DNA of 64,000 bases, from positions 34,474,152-34,538,151 of the forward strand of contig NC_133536.1 in the NCBI RefSeq assembly GCF_048544455.1, given 5' to 3'. Origin of the DNA: Silene latifolia. Lineage: Eukaryota > Streptophyta > Magnoliopsida > Caryophyllales > Caryophyllaceae. The position numbers and the translations under genes were made by a program. Shown in pieces: positions 44,061 to 55,128 of the stretch. The notes under the pieces were generated by a model, which worked only from the letters and a program-made list of their open reading frames with translations, made no database searches and had not been told where the DNA came from. Numbering within the stretch: position 1 is the first letter of the stretch; each line of letters opens with the position of its first letter.

Positions 44061-45458
44061 ATGCCCAGGTCAAACAGGTCGGAGTTAGTTCCTGCTAATC
44101 CTTAGCAAGAAAGACTGTTTCGGCATAAACTCCGTTTGCAAAGAGAACTGCGAAAGGAAGACTTGAGTACTTTCGAGCCCGAGCTACAATACTTTTTATT
44201 TGCAGAAGACCAGTCTTTAGAAGAAGACAATCTAATTTCTGCCAAGCCAGTAAAGATGCCTAACATTACAAGTCATTCGGAGCCTAAAGCATCCTCTATT
44301 CCTAAAGGTTTCAACATCCAAACTGAGGACGGTAACACTCTCGATTTCCGTCCGTCCTACATAAATATGGTGGAGAGAAATCTATTCCGAGGTGTGGCGG
44401 GTGAAGATCCGCGCAAGCATATGGAAGTCTTTACCGACTATTGTTCTACTATTCCCGCTACCAAGGGAGTAACTCAAGACAAGATAAAGGAAGTTCTTTT
44501 TCCTTTTTCTCTAACTGACTCAGCCTGTGAGTGGCTGACTGATCTTGACCGGACAGCTGCTGGTATCACCAATTGGGAGACTCTCGCACTTGCCTTCTGT
44601 AAAAGATACTTCCCTCCGCAGCGCACTAATCAGCTGAGGGGTAAGATTACTAGTTTCAAGCAGGCACCTGATGAGACTTTCTATGAAGCTTGGTGTCGGT
44701 TCAAGAAGTTTGTGAGGTCTCTTCCTCACCATGGTTTTGATCAATGGTTCTTATGCAACCAATTCTACAATGGGTTATATGATGACCATAGAGCTATTCT
44801 TGACGCCTCATCCAACGGAAGATTTCAAAAGAACATTGATGACGATAAGAAATGGGGCGTTATTGAGGAGATGGCGACCCATTATGCTGAATATGGGAAC
44901 CCACGGGACGGTATTCGAACGGTCCATTCAGTTGATAAGGCAGTTGTGGCTCAGCTGGAAGCCATGAATGCTCGGTTTGATAGAATGGAGCTGCAATCTG
45001 CTGGAGATCAACAGATGGTTCATATGTTGACTAGATAGGACACTGTCACATGTGAGAGGTGTGGAAGCAATGAAGGTCATATTGCTATTGACTGTCTTAC
45101 AGAGAAAGAACAAGTCCTTGCCATTCAGCAATACAGGCAAGAAGGAGGTTCTTATTACAACACTCAAGGGGCAGTCCATCCCAATTTGAGGTGGACAAGT
45201 CAAAATATTCTTAATCCCACTCCTCCACCGCAGCAGCAGCCATATATCCCTCCTCACAAGGCTCAACAAGGCTTCCAAAAGCCTCCTTCTTTTCCTCCAC
45301 CGAATCAAGGTGCATCATCTTCAAGTGGGGTGAGTGAGCTAGCTGAGTTAAAGTCAATGTTCCAGTCGTTGACAAAGCAATGGCAAATGAGTGACCAACA
45401 AAAAAAAGCTTCAATCAAGTCACTTGAAACCCAAGTTGCTCAGTTAGCCGCGAACTAG
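44061..45458 (+). pseudogene. gag: Gag of element D
   Basis: Single frame from ATG at 44061 (MPRSNRSELVPANP) with in-frame TAG at 44103-44105, 45036-45038 and 45456-45458. The gag domain lies at about 44400-44830 (KEVLFPFSLTDSACEWLTDL, FYEAWCRFKKFVRSLPHHG, FYNGLYDDHRAI), clearly homologous to gag of element B. A zinc-knuckle-like CERCGSNEGHIAIDC near 45054 has one residue more than the usual spacing. A Pro/Gln-rich part and a short helical segment follow. All three stops could come from CAG by a single C-to-T change. Confidence 0.88.
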
Positions 45459-47062
45459 TCCACGAGGAAACATGGTCGTTTGCCGTCTCAATCAGATAAG
45501 AATTCGCACGAGACGGTGAACTTGATTAATTTGCGAAGTGGTCGCTCTTATGAAGGACCAAAACTGTCAACTTTTGATAGCATATCAGACCCGAGGAAGG
45601 CCATAAATGCTGATGAACAGTCAATTGTCGCTGAAGATAAGCTTACCACGAAGAATATACTCGATCGATTGATCTCTGGTGGTCGATCAAGTAGAATTGA
45701 TGAAGAAAGCACTCGATCGAGTGGAAATGATGCTCGATCAAGAGAACCGGATAATCAAGGGATCGATCGAGAGGTAAATCACTCGATCGAGTGAAAAATC
45801 TGAAGAATCTGTTCGATCGAGTGGAAATTTGCCTCGATCAAACACTACTGCTATTGAGGAACTCGATCGGGAGGCTAATATTTCTCGATCGAGTGAAATT
45901 TCACCTGGAAGGACTCGATCGAGAGGCAAGAAGTCTCGATCGAGTGAAAACGAGCTTGAACCTGCTGAGACGTTAGAAGAGAGAAACAAAGGGCTCGAGA
46001 TTCCTATTATCGTGCCCTTCCCAAGGCGATTACAGGGCACGGACGCCATCAACAGCTCGGTAAATTTGCCGAGCTCCTAAAAAGTTACAGGTCACTGTTC
46101 CATTCGCCGAGTTGCTGACACAGGTACCCTCTTATTTAAAGTTTATGAAAAAAGATTTATCACGTAAGAGGCATATCAATGATCAGGAGACGGTAGCTTT
46201 GACTGAGGTAGGGACTGCCCTAGTTCAAAACAAGTTGCCACCTAAAAAGTCAGACCCGGGTAGTTTCACGATTCTGTGTCGCATAGGTACCCATTTGATT
46301 GATAACGCGCTATGCGATCTTGGTGCTAGCGTGAGCGTCTTACCTTTCTCTCTTGCTAAAATACTTGGTTTGAATAAATTTAATTGCACAAACATGACCG
46401 TACAGATGGCCGACCATAGTATATCAAGGCCATTAGGAGTAATAGAGGACATACCTGTTAAAATCGGGAGATTCTTTATTCCTGTTGACTTCGTAGTGCT
46501 TGATATTCCCGAGGACACTCACACCCCTATTATTTTAGGGAGACCATTTTTATTCACTGCTCGCGCAGTGATAGATGTTGGGGGTAAGACACTCACGTTT
46601 CAGGTAGGAGATGAGGAATTAATTTTCCATCAATTTAAGTCTCGTAGGGCTCCCATGCAAGCTCGACCTTGCAATGCCCTTTCCTCTACTGACTCTCATA
46701 TTGACACTCTAGATGAAAATTCTGAATTTTGTGCTGCCATTGTAACCCCTCCACCTCAGACTGAGAGCGAAAAGGAGGAACATTCGTCTGTTTTCCTTGC
46801 TGCAGGTACAGATGGAATAGATGCAAGAGCTGTCAAAGGTCGTAGTGCAATTAAAGACAATCAAAATGGGAATGCTAACGTCAAAGCTGATGGGAAACAT
46901 AAAGGGACGAGAAAAGTTTGCGCATATGTGGATGTTGACTATTCTCCCCCTACTGGTTCAAATTCAAGCTCATGGAGAACAAAGAGGACGGTCAAGGATG
47001 ATGAAGGGACCTCCTCCAGTCACAAGCCCTCTGTTGGGATACTGAATTGTTTTGGGAATTGA
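45459..47062 (+). pseudogene. pro: Gag-protease linker and protease of element D
   Basis: The linker continues the gag frame to 45794 and then shifts. It includes the dyad array (45659-45945), which translates to Arg/Ser/Glu/Asp-rich repeats. Frameshifts lie near 45795-45830 and 46030-46080. Protease follows in an open frame to 47062, with active site LCDLGASVSVLP (near 46310) and IILGRPFLFTARAVID. A tail with Lys/Ser-rich sequence ends FGN and stop. As in B, no RT follows. Protease would cleave the gag precursor; its Asp-Leu-Gly-Ala-Ser site looks intact. Confidence 0.85.
45659..45945 (+). promoter_or_regulatory. Twelve-site dyad array inside gag-pro of D
   Basis: CGATC(G/A) cores begin at 45662, 45684, 45714, 45735, 45764, 45784, 45814, 45835, 45864, 45886, 45916 and 45937. 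Steps are 22, 30, 21, 29, 20, 30, 21, 29, 22, 30, 21. The repeat of about 51 bp is a multiple of three, so translation could pass through it. The homologous linker of element B has no such array. Confidence 0.75.
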
Positions 47063-47968
47063 GCGGGAATGCCCCGTTGTAACAAATTGTAAAGATTAAT
47101 TTTAAATTCCCGTTGAATTTCTTTATTACGTTTTTAGGACTGCTAGAATTTAGACTATTTTCAGCGTAGTTAGAAAGACTATAGACTGTTACTTTGTGAT
47201 TTGGTATGTTTAAGATATGTTTGCGAGTATTTTTATGCAGGTTTGGGGAGATAATAACGCATTTGGATGACTTACACGAAGAAAAGAACTCGATCGAGTA
47301 CTTTTTGTACTCGATCGAGAGGAATGCACATGAAAAGGGTTCGATCGATCAGTTTCAAGTTACTCGATCGAAATGGCAAATATAGGGAGTACTAGATCGA
47401 GTGGATTTTTACTCGATCGAGTGGAATACGGCCAAGACTTCTCGATCGAGTGATATAAAACCACTCGATCGAGTAAAATAGAGTTTCGCACGAAGGAAGT
47501 GTCCCTTTAACTTCTATTTTCTTCTTTCATTTTATTTTGTTCTTCATTTTGCCCTTCCTTTGCACGACAAATCCCCAAAACATCCATAATTTTTGCCCAA
47601 CACCAAATCTAACACCCACAATTTGTTCCTTGCTATTAAATCGACATTTGCCCTCTAATTTACCCTTTAAACTAGTTCTCTTTCGTGGTCAATTTGGGTA
47701 ATTACGGTTTGCGGTTTTCGATTGAAAATTCGCCATTTTGCATCAAATTTAGTCGTTTTTTCTTGCTTATCTTGTGGGTTTATTGATCAAGTAAGTTCCC
47801 TTTTTACTCCTCTGTTAATTTGTTGATTGCTTAGATTATATTTTAGCAATTAGGGGTTTAGGGTTTATGTGAAAGTCGAATTTTTCGACTGAAATTGGGG
47901 GTTTTGCGGTTTATCGTTCAATTGTTAGTTTAATTACTGGTCATTCCCCCATTGCTTACTTGATTAGG
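47063..47968 (+). other. Interval between protease and ORF2 of D
   Basis: About 900 bp without RT or integrase. It holds a dyad array at 47288-47474, with a TATAAAA at 47454-47460 between its last two sites, and then a pyrimidine- and A-rich leader to the ORF2 ATG. It is in the same position as the candidate internal promoter of element B. Confidence 0.55.
47288..47474 (+). promoter_or_regulatory. Dyad array upstream of ORF2 of D
   Basis: Cores begin at 47291, 47312, 47342, 47365, 47394 (mutated), 47414, 47443 and 47466. Steps are 21, 30, 23, 29, 20, 29, 23, the same two-turn/three-turn alternation as in the LTR and gag-pro arrays of D. Confidence 0.75.
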
Positions 47969-49870
47969 ATGGACAGTAGTTCTATGCCTTCGTCTAGTTC
48001 GACTATAGTTCCTTCCTCTCATTAGACGGTGGTCCCTGCTGCCACCACCGTCACCACGCCTGTTAGTACCACTGCTACTACCCCCGTGTTACTTGTTACT
48101 ACTGATGGTACTGTTGTTTCTGGTGCTAGCTCTGTTTCCTCTTCCATGTCGGTTTCCGCCTCTGTTCTTGCTAGCACTGCTGCTAGCTCGGCTTCAGTTT
48201 CTATCACTGCTGCTTCTACTGTTTCAGCCACAGCTAGCACCTCAGGTACGGTGACCACCCCTGCTGCGTGGTCAACAGCTATCACAGCTGCTTACCGGAC
48301 GGCCTTAATACCTAGTTCCGTCAGAGGACGGGCTGCTACTTCAGGTACTAGAGGCCGGGGTCGTGGATGAGCCACTCCTACTGCTGGCCGCTCTGCTGGC
48401 TGTGTCGCCATACGAGTGGATGATTCACTCGACTCACACCCCGACTATCCCGAGGTAATCTTTGTTAACGGTATTCATCGCTCTCGATTCTTTGATTTAG
48501 TTGACTGTGATTTTCTGTCTAATAAGTTTTTGTGCCGTCAGTCACTTGATAAACTTGGTATTTACGAGCCTGTTGTTGAGATTTTGAGGGGTACGGGGAT
48601 GTCGGGACTAGTGACCATGAGTGCCTTGACCTTCAAGGAGCTGACCCTTGAGTTTTTCAGCTCCTTTACCTTCTCTTCTGGGGCTCACAATGCCGACCCC
48701 ACTTGTGCTTCCGTGTCTTTCCGGTTATTTAACATGACTTTTTATTTGACTTTAGAGGAGTTTGGTACTGGGCTAGGACTTTCTTTTATGGGTGACACTG
48801 TCGCCCCTAGGAAAGTCATCCGCCAGTTGTGGAGGACCTTGGCACGGACTACTTACAAGGAGCAAAAGCTCGCTCAGGTCCACCTTCCCCCAGCCCGATA
48901 TTTCTTGCGTCTTATGGGTAATACTATTTTTGGCCGTAAAGAACCAAACAATGTGAACAACATTGAGCTTTCTATTATGGGCGGGTACCTGAACATTGAT
49001 AGTGAGGGCCCCTATGTCCTCAACATTGCTTACCTGACCGCCCAGTACTTTCACACTGTAGGGGAGAAGACTACGAACACCATTGTCTGCGGTGGCATAG
49101 CCACTTTTCTTACCCGTTCTCTCTTCCCCGCCTTACCTCGTGACTTACAGTACATAAACTCTGACAGGTACCTAGGCATTCAGGCTATGGTATCCATGTT
49201 TTGGCTTGCTTCCGACCACCAGACTTGGAAGATTGGTGGTTCCTTGTCTAAGACCCTTCCTTGCACCACCCTACCTCATCTCGTTCCCCTGCCCACTGTT
49301 GAGGGCAGGATACCACCACCATTGCCCATGTACCACCTATCGCTTAGAACACCTCCTACCATATCCGCTTCTAGGAAGCGGAGGAGACCTGAGACCGGAG
49401 AGGGATCCACACCTTCTACGGATGGCCAGACTTCCACAGTCATTCCTACCCCGATCCCTACTCCTACTCCTGCGCCCGACCAGACACAGACACAACCGGT
49501 TTACCCGGCTAATTTTTTACCTCCTCCATCCTTTGAGGCGTCTGCGGTCATGGGCCAAGGACGTCGTGACCGTTTCTTGTTTGAGCTTGTAGAGAGGTAG
49601 GCTCGTATGGAGCGGGACATAGCTCTTACCTTGCTCCCTGTATACGAGTACCACATGAGGCGACGACGTCCCATTCCTCAGGGCTGGCCACACCCGTCCT
49701 TTTACCGGTACCCGGCTGAGGGGTACCCTGAGTCAGCCACTGACGAGGAGAAGGACTTAGCTGAGGAGGCAGCGAGGGCTCAGGCTGAGGAGGTGAGGAG
49801 GAGAGAGTAGGAGGTGGACCCGGACTACACTGTGACGGTGGAGGACGTGACGGACAAGGCTGACGAGTAG
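47969..49870 (+). pseudogene. ATHILA-ORF1-type protein of element D
   Basis: One unbroken frame of 634 codons from ATG at 47969 (MDSSSMPSSSS) to TAG at 49868-49870, interrupted only by TAG near 48023, TGA at 48368-48370, TAG at 49598-49600 and TAG at 49808-49810. The amino part (to about residue 130) is Ser/Thr/Ala/Val-rich low-complexity sequence ending in an Arg-Gly stretch. The conserved middle (48430-49250) has YPEVIFVNGIHRSRFFDL, LTLEFFSSFTF, FFLRLMGNTIFGRKE-like and NTIVCGGIATFLTRSLFP, homologous to ORF2 of B. The carboxyl part is Pro-rich and then Glu/Ala-rich. No frameshifts are needed. Function is unknown; no catalytic motif is seen. Confidence 0.82.
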
Positions 49871-51618
49871 CTACTGGTCTACTCACTTCCCCTGTTTTCA
49901 GGCTGGTTTGAGAAAGTTCGTGTTTTGTATGTACATTCTCGCTCTTTTATTTCTCTTGTCTCCTTTTTATTTCTGTTTTTCTTTTTCATTTATTGGTTGT
50001 ATTTTCCCGTTTCCCGTATATATCTGCTGGTGTATGCTGGAGGACAACGAGGGCGTTGTCCGTTTTTGTTTGGGGAGGGTAATGCATCCCTTTTAGTCTG
50101 CATTTGCATTTGTTTTGCATTCACGTTTCTATTTTTTAGCTTGCATTGTTTTCATTTATTTCAGGAAAATCTTAATAATCCAAAATCTTAAAAATCCAAA
50201 AAACATTAAAAATTTTCAAAAATTGATAAAATATTCACATTTATTTTTGCATATAGGTTGAGTCGGAACGGTTGATTTCCGTGATGATATTGCACTGTAA
50301 CTTGTCATTTTTACTTGAGCCTTGCACTTTTATTGACAGTTATTAGCAAAGTCTTACACATAATCTACGAGTTTTTGTTCAAATTTAGCTGACCGTGTAG
50401 ACTTGACCTAATAAATTGGCAACTTACTCTATAATTTCTGAGATTTAGAGCCTTATAACTGGTGACATTCATGACCGGTTTACATAGGAATTGAGAGTAG
50501 TACTCCTTGCATAGCATGTTCATCATTTTTGCACATTCATGACATTTGATTTCTTGTCAATTGCATACATTCGGGTTTGTGGTCGGTGTCACATGCAGGG
50601 AGGTGCTTGCAAATTTGCTTTTCTTACATTTTTCACCCATTTAGCTTCACTTAAGCCAAATTTAGCCTTTTTGACCCATTACCTACATCCGAAACTCAAC
50701 CTACCCAGTCACGCTAGTTTAGTGTGTCTTTTGTGGTATGTTGGTCCATTTGCGAGTTTGGCCCGTGTTTATTGTTGCAGCTGGTAGAGGAATGAGAAAG
50801 GAAGAGAATGAAAAAAAATGAAAAATGAAAAAGAAAAAAAAAGGAAAAAGGAAAAACATGAAAGAAAGAAAAAGAAAAAAGAAAAAAAATGAAAAAAAGA
50901 ATTTAATTGAATCACGTAAGGCAAAAGGAAGAAAAAGAAAGAAAGTTTGAAAAAAATTGTTTGATTTGTATTGTTTGATTAGTTAAGACCGTATTAAAAA
51001 AGGAAAGTTTGTGATGGTCTACTCCTTGTTTTTATTTATACATTTTTTGAGGAGATAGTGTATTTGGATAGTGAGATGCGTGCCAATGAAGGGCACTTGT
51101 GTTTATTTTCAGTCAGTTGAGATTCGGACGGTCTTATATGGTCCTGTTTAGGAACTAGCTTGGCGCTTTTACCTCTACATTTCCATAATTTATTTTGCCT
51201 TTTCTCACCTGAACCTCACTTTCCCATATTATTTGTAAGCCCTCGGCTGTGACGGACATTGTTGGTTGGAATGTGTGCATAGTACTTGAATCGTCTATCA
51301 TTTTTTGTTGCATGCATGCTATGTAGGTCGCAATTTATGTGAGCGACTGTTTCTCTTTCTCTCTTATACATATATAATTCACCCTTTACTTCATGAGAGA
51401 AGAGTGACCATGTGAGAATCTGATTTTGTTGGTCTTGCAAGGTCAATAGGTCAGCTTTATTTCTGGACATTTTATAATTCGTTTGCGTATTGACTGTTGT
51501 ACTTATAACTGTTGATTTCTGTTGCATTAAATTGGTTCAAGTGGACAAGTTATAGCTAGCTCTGAGTTTTCATTTCCGTTCCATTAGTTTGCATTTAGTT
51601 TACTCGAGGACGAGTAAA
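49871..51618 (+). other. Noncoding 3' region of element D
   Basis: About 1.75 kb with no recognisable gene. T-rich early part (49940-50160), A/G-rich tract at 50788-50960, then mixed sequence. Small ORFs at 49925-50191 and 50539-50787 are Phe-rich composition effects. Confidence 0.6.
50788..50960. repeat. Purine (GAAAAA)n-like tract
   Basis: About 170 bp nearly all A and G on the plus strand. It lies between the ORF and the polypurine tract proper. Confidence 0.85.
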
Positions 51619-51635
51619 GGTTCGGTTTGGAGAGA
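51619..51635 (+). other. Polypurine tract region of element D
   Basis: GGTTCGGTTTGGAGAGA directly before the 3' LTR start TGATACATGC at 51636. Closely similar to the minus-strand tract of element B. Confidence 0.8.
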
Positions 51636-53098
51636 TGATACATGCATTTTATATAGCCTTTTTAGTCTTATTTTGCACGTATTTCTATGTATTTTTATAC
51701 TGTTTTGTATTGCAATATGCCCCAAATTGGCTACTTTGGGCTATTTTGTCTATTTTGCAGAAATGAACCTGAAAGTGGTGAAACTGTGCTCTATTCATCC
51801 TATTTTGCATGCATTTTGAGGAGACGGGAATGTTAGAGTGAGAGTTATGCATTGGGATGCGTGAAGGGTGGTCAACGAAGCAGTCAAAGACGATTTAGAA
51901 GCTGACTTGGAGGAAGAACACTCGATCGATGGGTTTGTTTGGTCGATCAAGTGGTTTGGAGTGTTGAAGAGGTCGATCGAGTGATTTGCTGTGCTCGATC
52001 GAAATGTTGTTTAGAGGGTTTCCTCGATCGAGTAATATTTTCTCTCTATCGAGAGGATTATTTCTTGAAGTCCTAGATCGAGTGGTTTTAAACTGCTCGA
52101 TCGAGAGGTTTTGATATTACACGGGCTTAATTAACACGTGTTGGACTTATTTCGTGATAGACTTTGTTTCCTATTTAAGCATTCATAATTAGGTTATTAA
52201 TTACGTTTTTTCTCATACTTAGAACGCCACTTTACTTTCTTTGATACATTTTTCAACTGTAACTTTCTTCCCTTAATCTTTTGCTTAGTGGATTTGATCT
52301 TTACGCCGAAATCGCTTGAGATTGTAATCTCTCTTCTTCTTTTAATCTCATTCTTGTTATTAGTTGCTTTAATTCCTTGTTCTCTTACTTAATTAATTTC
52401 TGCCCTAATTAATTTATGCCTAATTACTATTATTGCATCATGTTTCTAATTAGTTTATTCATCATCATTATTATTGACAACATTAGTAATATGAGTAGCT
52501 AAATCCTTTCATGTTGGGACTAGGGAATCCATGGTAAGATTGTGGCGATGTAGCGAATAGCCTAGATTGTTTACTTGTGAGAATCTGTACCCATGGCAAT
52601 TTAATTATAATACCGACTTAGTTGAGTGCACTCTTCTAAGTTACTTTTAATCTGGTTAAATTTAATCCTGGATCGGAAGATTGGACTAATTAGACCTGGT
52701 ATGAACAGTAGACTACCCTGACGAGGACGGGAGTTAAGTAAGTGGAAATCTAGGATAGAAAGTGGACCGGAAGGACCTTTCCTGTATCCGTCTTACAGTA
52801 GATATCTAGGCTATTTGTAGTTGAGTCACTAGACTACCATGGTGAACCGAAATCCTGACATTTTTTCTCTCATTTGATCATCTTTATTATATTCTCTGTC
52901 TTTTATTGCTCTTTCTTTACTGCCCTTTCCTTTAAACCTTTATTAGTTTAGAAACTAAATTCAAACCCCCCATTTTGTGACCAAATAGACGGACCTTAAT
53001 AGATATCTTGCCTCCCCGTGGAGATCAACGCGACTTCCCTAGCTATATTAGTTAGTGACCAGTTGGTTATTTTTGGTAGGTACACGACTAGCTTGTTA
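51636..53098 (+). repeat. 3' LTR of element D
   Basis: 1463 bp, from TGATACATGC to CTTGTTA (CA end changed to TA). It preserves the empty site of the Helitron (CAACATTAGTAATATG at about 52478-52493). TATA-like TATTTAAG at 52172-52179. Confidence 0.93.
51919..52106 (+). promoter_or_regulatory. Dyad array in 3' LTR of D
   Basis: Counterpart of 39685-39893 with one fewer 22-bp unit. Some cores differ: one that is mutated in the 5' LTR is intact here (CTCGATCGAG near 52025), and another has changed to CGATCA. Confidence 0.72.
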
Positions 53099-53103
53099 GG
53101 TGT

Positions 53104-54200
53104 GTTGCATGCACTCGTAATGGTGTCGACATCACTGTCACCATTGCCGACTTTTGCCCTGCTTTCAAGGTTCCTCATGATGGAACCGAGATAATTCCGA
53201 GTCAAGAATGATCTAATGTGGGTGATGATCAACAATTGATTATTAAGAGGTATTTTGATGAGGTCGCTTCCGAAATTAGCAACATCTTCGTTCGTCCTCT
53301 TTCTCCCAAACTCAAGTTCTTTTTGAACTTTTTATGGAACAGAATCGTTCCGAGAAGGGGAGGACGAGACAAGGTGTCAAGCTATGAAGCTATTATCTTG
53401 TATTTGTGGTTAGAAGGTCGAAAAGTGAATTTGGCTAGTCTTGTGTTTAATCGGATTGTTCAAACTAGCATTACCGTAACTAAAGAGAAGCATTGTACTA
53501 CTCTTGATCTCCTTTCCGGTATGCGGATTTCGAGGTTACTAGAAATTAAGCGGTTTGTGAGTCGGGAAAGCTATGGTGTGAGTGCTAAGGACGGTATGTG
53601 TGACCTTGTGATAAAATTAATGAGTCTCGGTTTTGAAGGACCCGAGTTGGTCTTTGCTAAGGGTAATGACAAGGGTGTTAATAAGGTTGGGATGGCGGCT
53701 ATGGAAGCAAAATTGGATGTTTTTATGGGGCCATTATGGCTAAATTAGAGGAGCAAACCACGGTCTTGGCTACGATTATGTCCCGTGTTGGGCAGTCACG
53801 GTCCTCGGTTGGCGGGTTGGATGATCCTCGGGTTTGTGCTTGGATGGAGGGCATCAACAAAAGTCTTGAGGGATTAGAAAGGGGATTGGTAACTGTCCGT
53901 GAGGAAGTCTTTCAACATGGTGATCGTCTTTCCTTTCTTACTAGTCAAGGGGGTGCTTTGGTGAAAGACGGGAAAGTTATGAAAGCGGATCAAGCAATCA
54001 CTTTGGAGGCACCAAAGGCCTTGTCTTTGAAGGTCCTTAACTTTGAAACAAGCCTCAATGCCCAAGCTACTCTTGTGCGAAGTTGTTTTGATCGTCTTGA
54101 TGCTTCAGAATTCCGTACTCGTCCCGACTATGTTAATCCTTACAAAACTCGTCACCCTTACTCCTATCTTGCCCCGCCCCATTTTTCGGATTTCCTCTAG
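53104..54200 (+). pseudogene. Envelope-like ORF of SIRE/Maximus, second part
   Basis: Resumes after element D in the frame of 38990-39400, with NGVDITVTIADFCPAFKVPH, a TGA at 53212-53214, then KFFLNFLWNRIVPRRGGRDK and YEAIILYLWLEGRKVNLASL (53218-53748). A frame change at about 53740 leads into 53736-54200, whose AKLEEQTTVLATIMSRVGQS and INKSLEGLERGLVTVREEVF have heptad-like Leu/Val spacing typical of a coiled coil. A conserved domain followed by a coiled coil fits the env-like ORF of SIRE-type copia elements. Function is unproven; no clear signal peptide or hydrophobic membrane anchor is seen before 54200. Confidence 0.65.
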
Positions 54201-54580
54201 TTGCATTAATTTCTTTTGTTTTCATTTGGTGTATTTTGCTTTCCTAAACTAGCTCCCTATTCGGCCCATTTTGGCAGACTACTTGTGGCTTGGCCCGGTA
54301 GTCCTAAACATGTTATTCCATTCGGCCCATTAGGCTTAAGCATGTTCTTTTGGATTGTATGGTACTATATTTTTGTAAGTACTTATGGTTATTTACTGTT
54401 TATCTATTTTTATTCATCGTTCTTATCTCTTGTTTCGTCATATATTATTCTAGTCATTCTATGTTTGTTCTTATCTTTTCGATGATGTCAAGAGGGGGAA
54501 GATGACGGTTTTATATTGAGGAGGAACTATATACTTAGTCACAATTTTAGGAGACTTGCCATCATCAAAAAGGGGGAATT
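54201..54580 (+). other. 3' untranslated part and polypurine tract of SIRE/Maximus element
   Basis: Ends in AAAAAGGGGGAATT (54567-54580), the plus-strand primer tract. A similar AAGAGGGGGAAGATGA lies upstream at about 54490-54505. A hydrophobic ORF at 54216-54485 (Phe/Leu/Tyr-rich) overlaps it but has no support. Confidence 0.6.
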
Positions 54581-55123
54581 TATTGAACCATATAGATATA
54601 TATGTTTATGTTTTGATGATGTCAAGAGTACTTGATATTTTATATACTCGTTGCGCGTAATTGTTTGTTTAGTCTTTTAGATTGGACTTACTAATCGCAA
54701 GCTTTAAAGAATTATGATGAAAGTATACAAGAACATATTATGATCAAGCCCTCAGTCAAGGATCAAGATATTACAAGATATTGAAGAATTATTCAAGTAT
54801 TCATGAAAAGATGAAGCTTATTTAGAGATTGACAAGCTTGAATAACGAAGAATCCTACATTCGAGGATCTCCTAAGAAGTTAGAATAGCGTAGGTGATTA
54901 TCTCGTAATGGTAACGTGAGAATGTACTTCTTAAACTAGTAAAGTTATAGCCTCACAGTTATAACATTGCTTATATAAGAGCTCAATGTTATAGCTCTTC
55001 TATTATAACATTGAGATGTCAAGTTTATACGATACACGACTAAAATGTTTTCAAATTGTTTTTGAAAAATATTTTTGGTTCTTTTAAATGTTTTAAGCAA
55101 AAAGTATTTATTTTACAAGGAAG

Positions 55124-55128
55124 CTTAT
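55124..55128. other. Target-site duplication of solo LTR (left)
   Basis: CTTAT; identical CTTAT at 56459-56463 right of the solo LTR. Confidence 0.95.

Noticed and set aside
54216..54485. Hydrophobic ORF that might be a membrane anchor for the env-like protein
   Set aside because: Different frame from the coiled-coil part, T-rich composition, and it overlaps the 3' untranslated region. Not strong enough to call.
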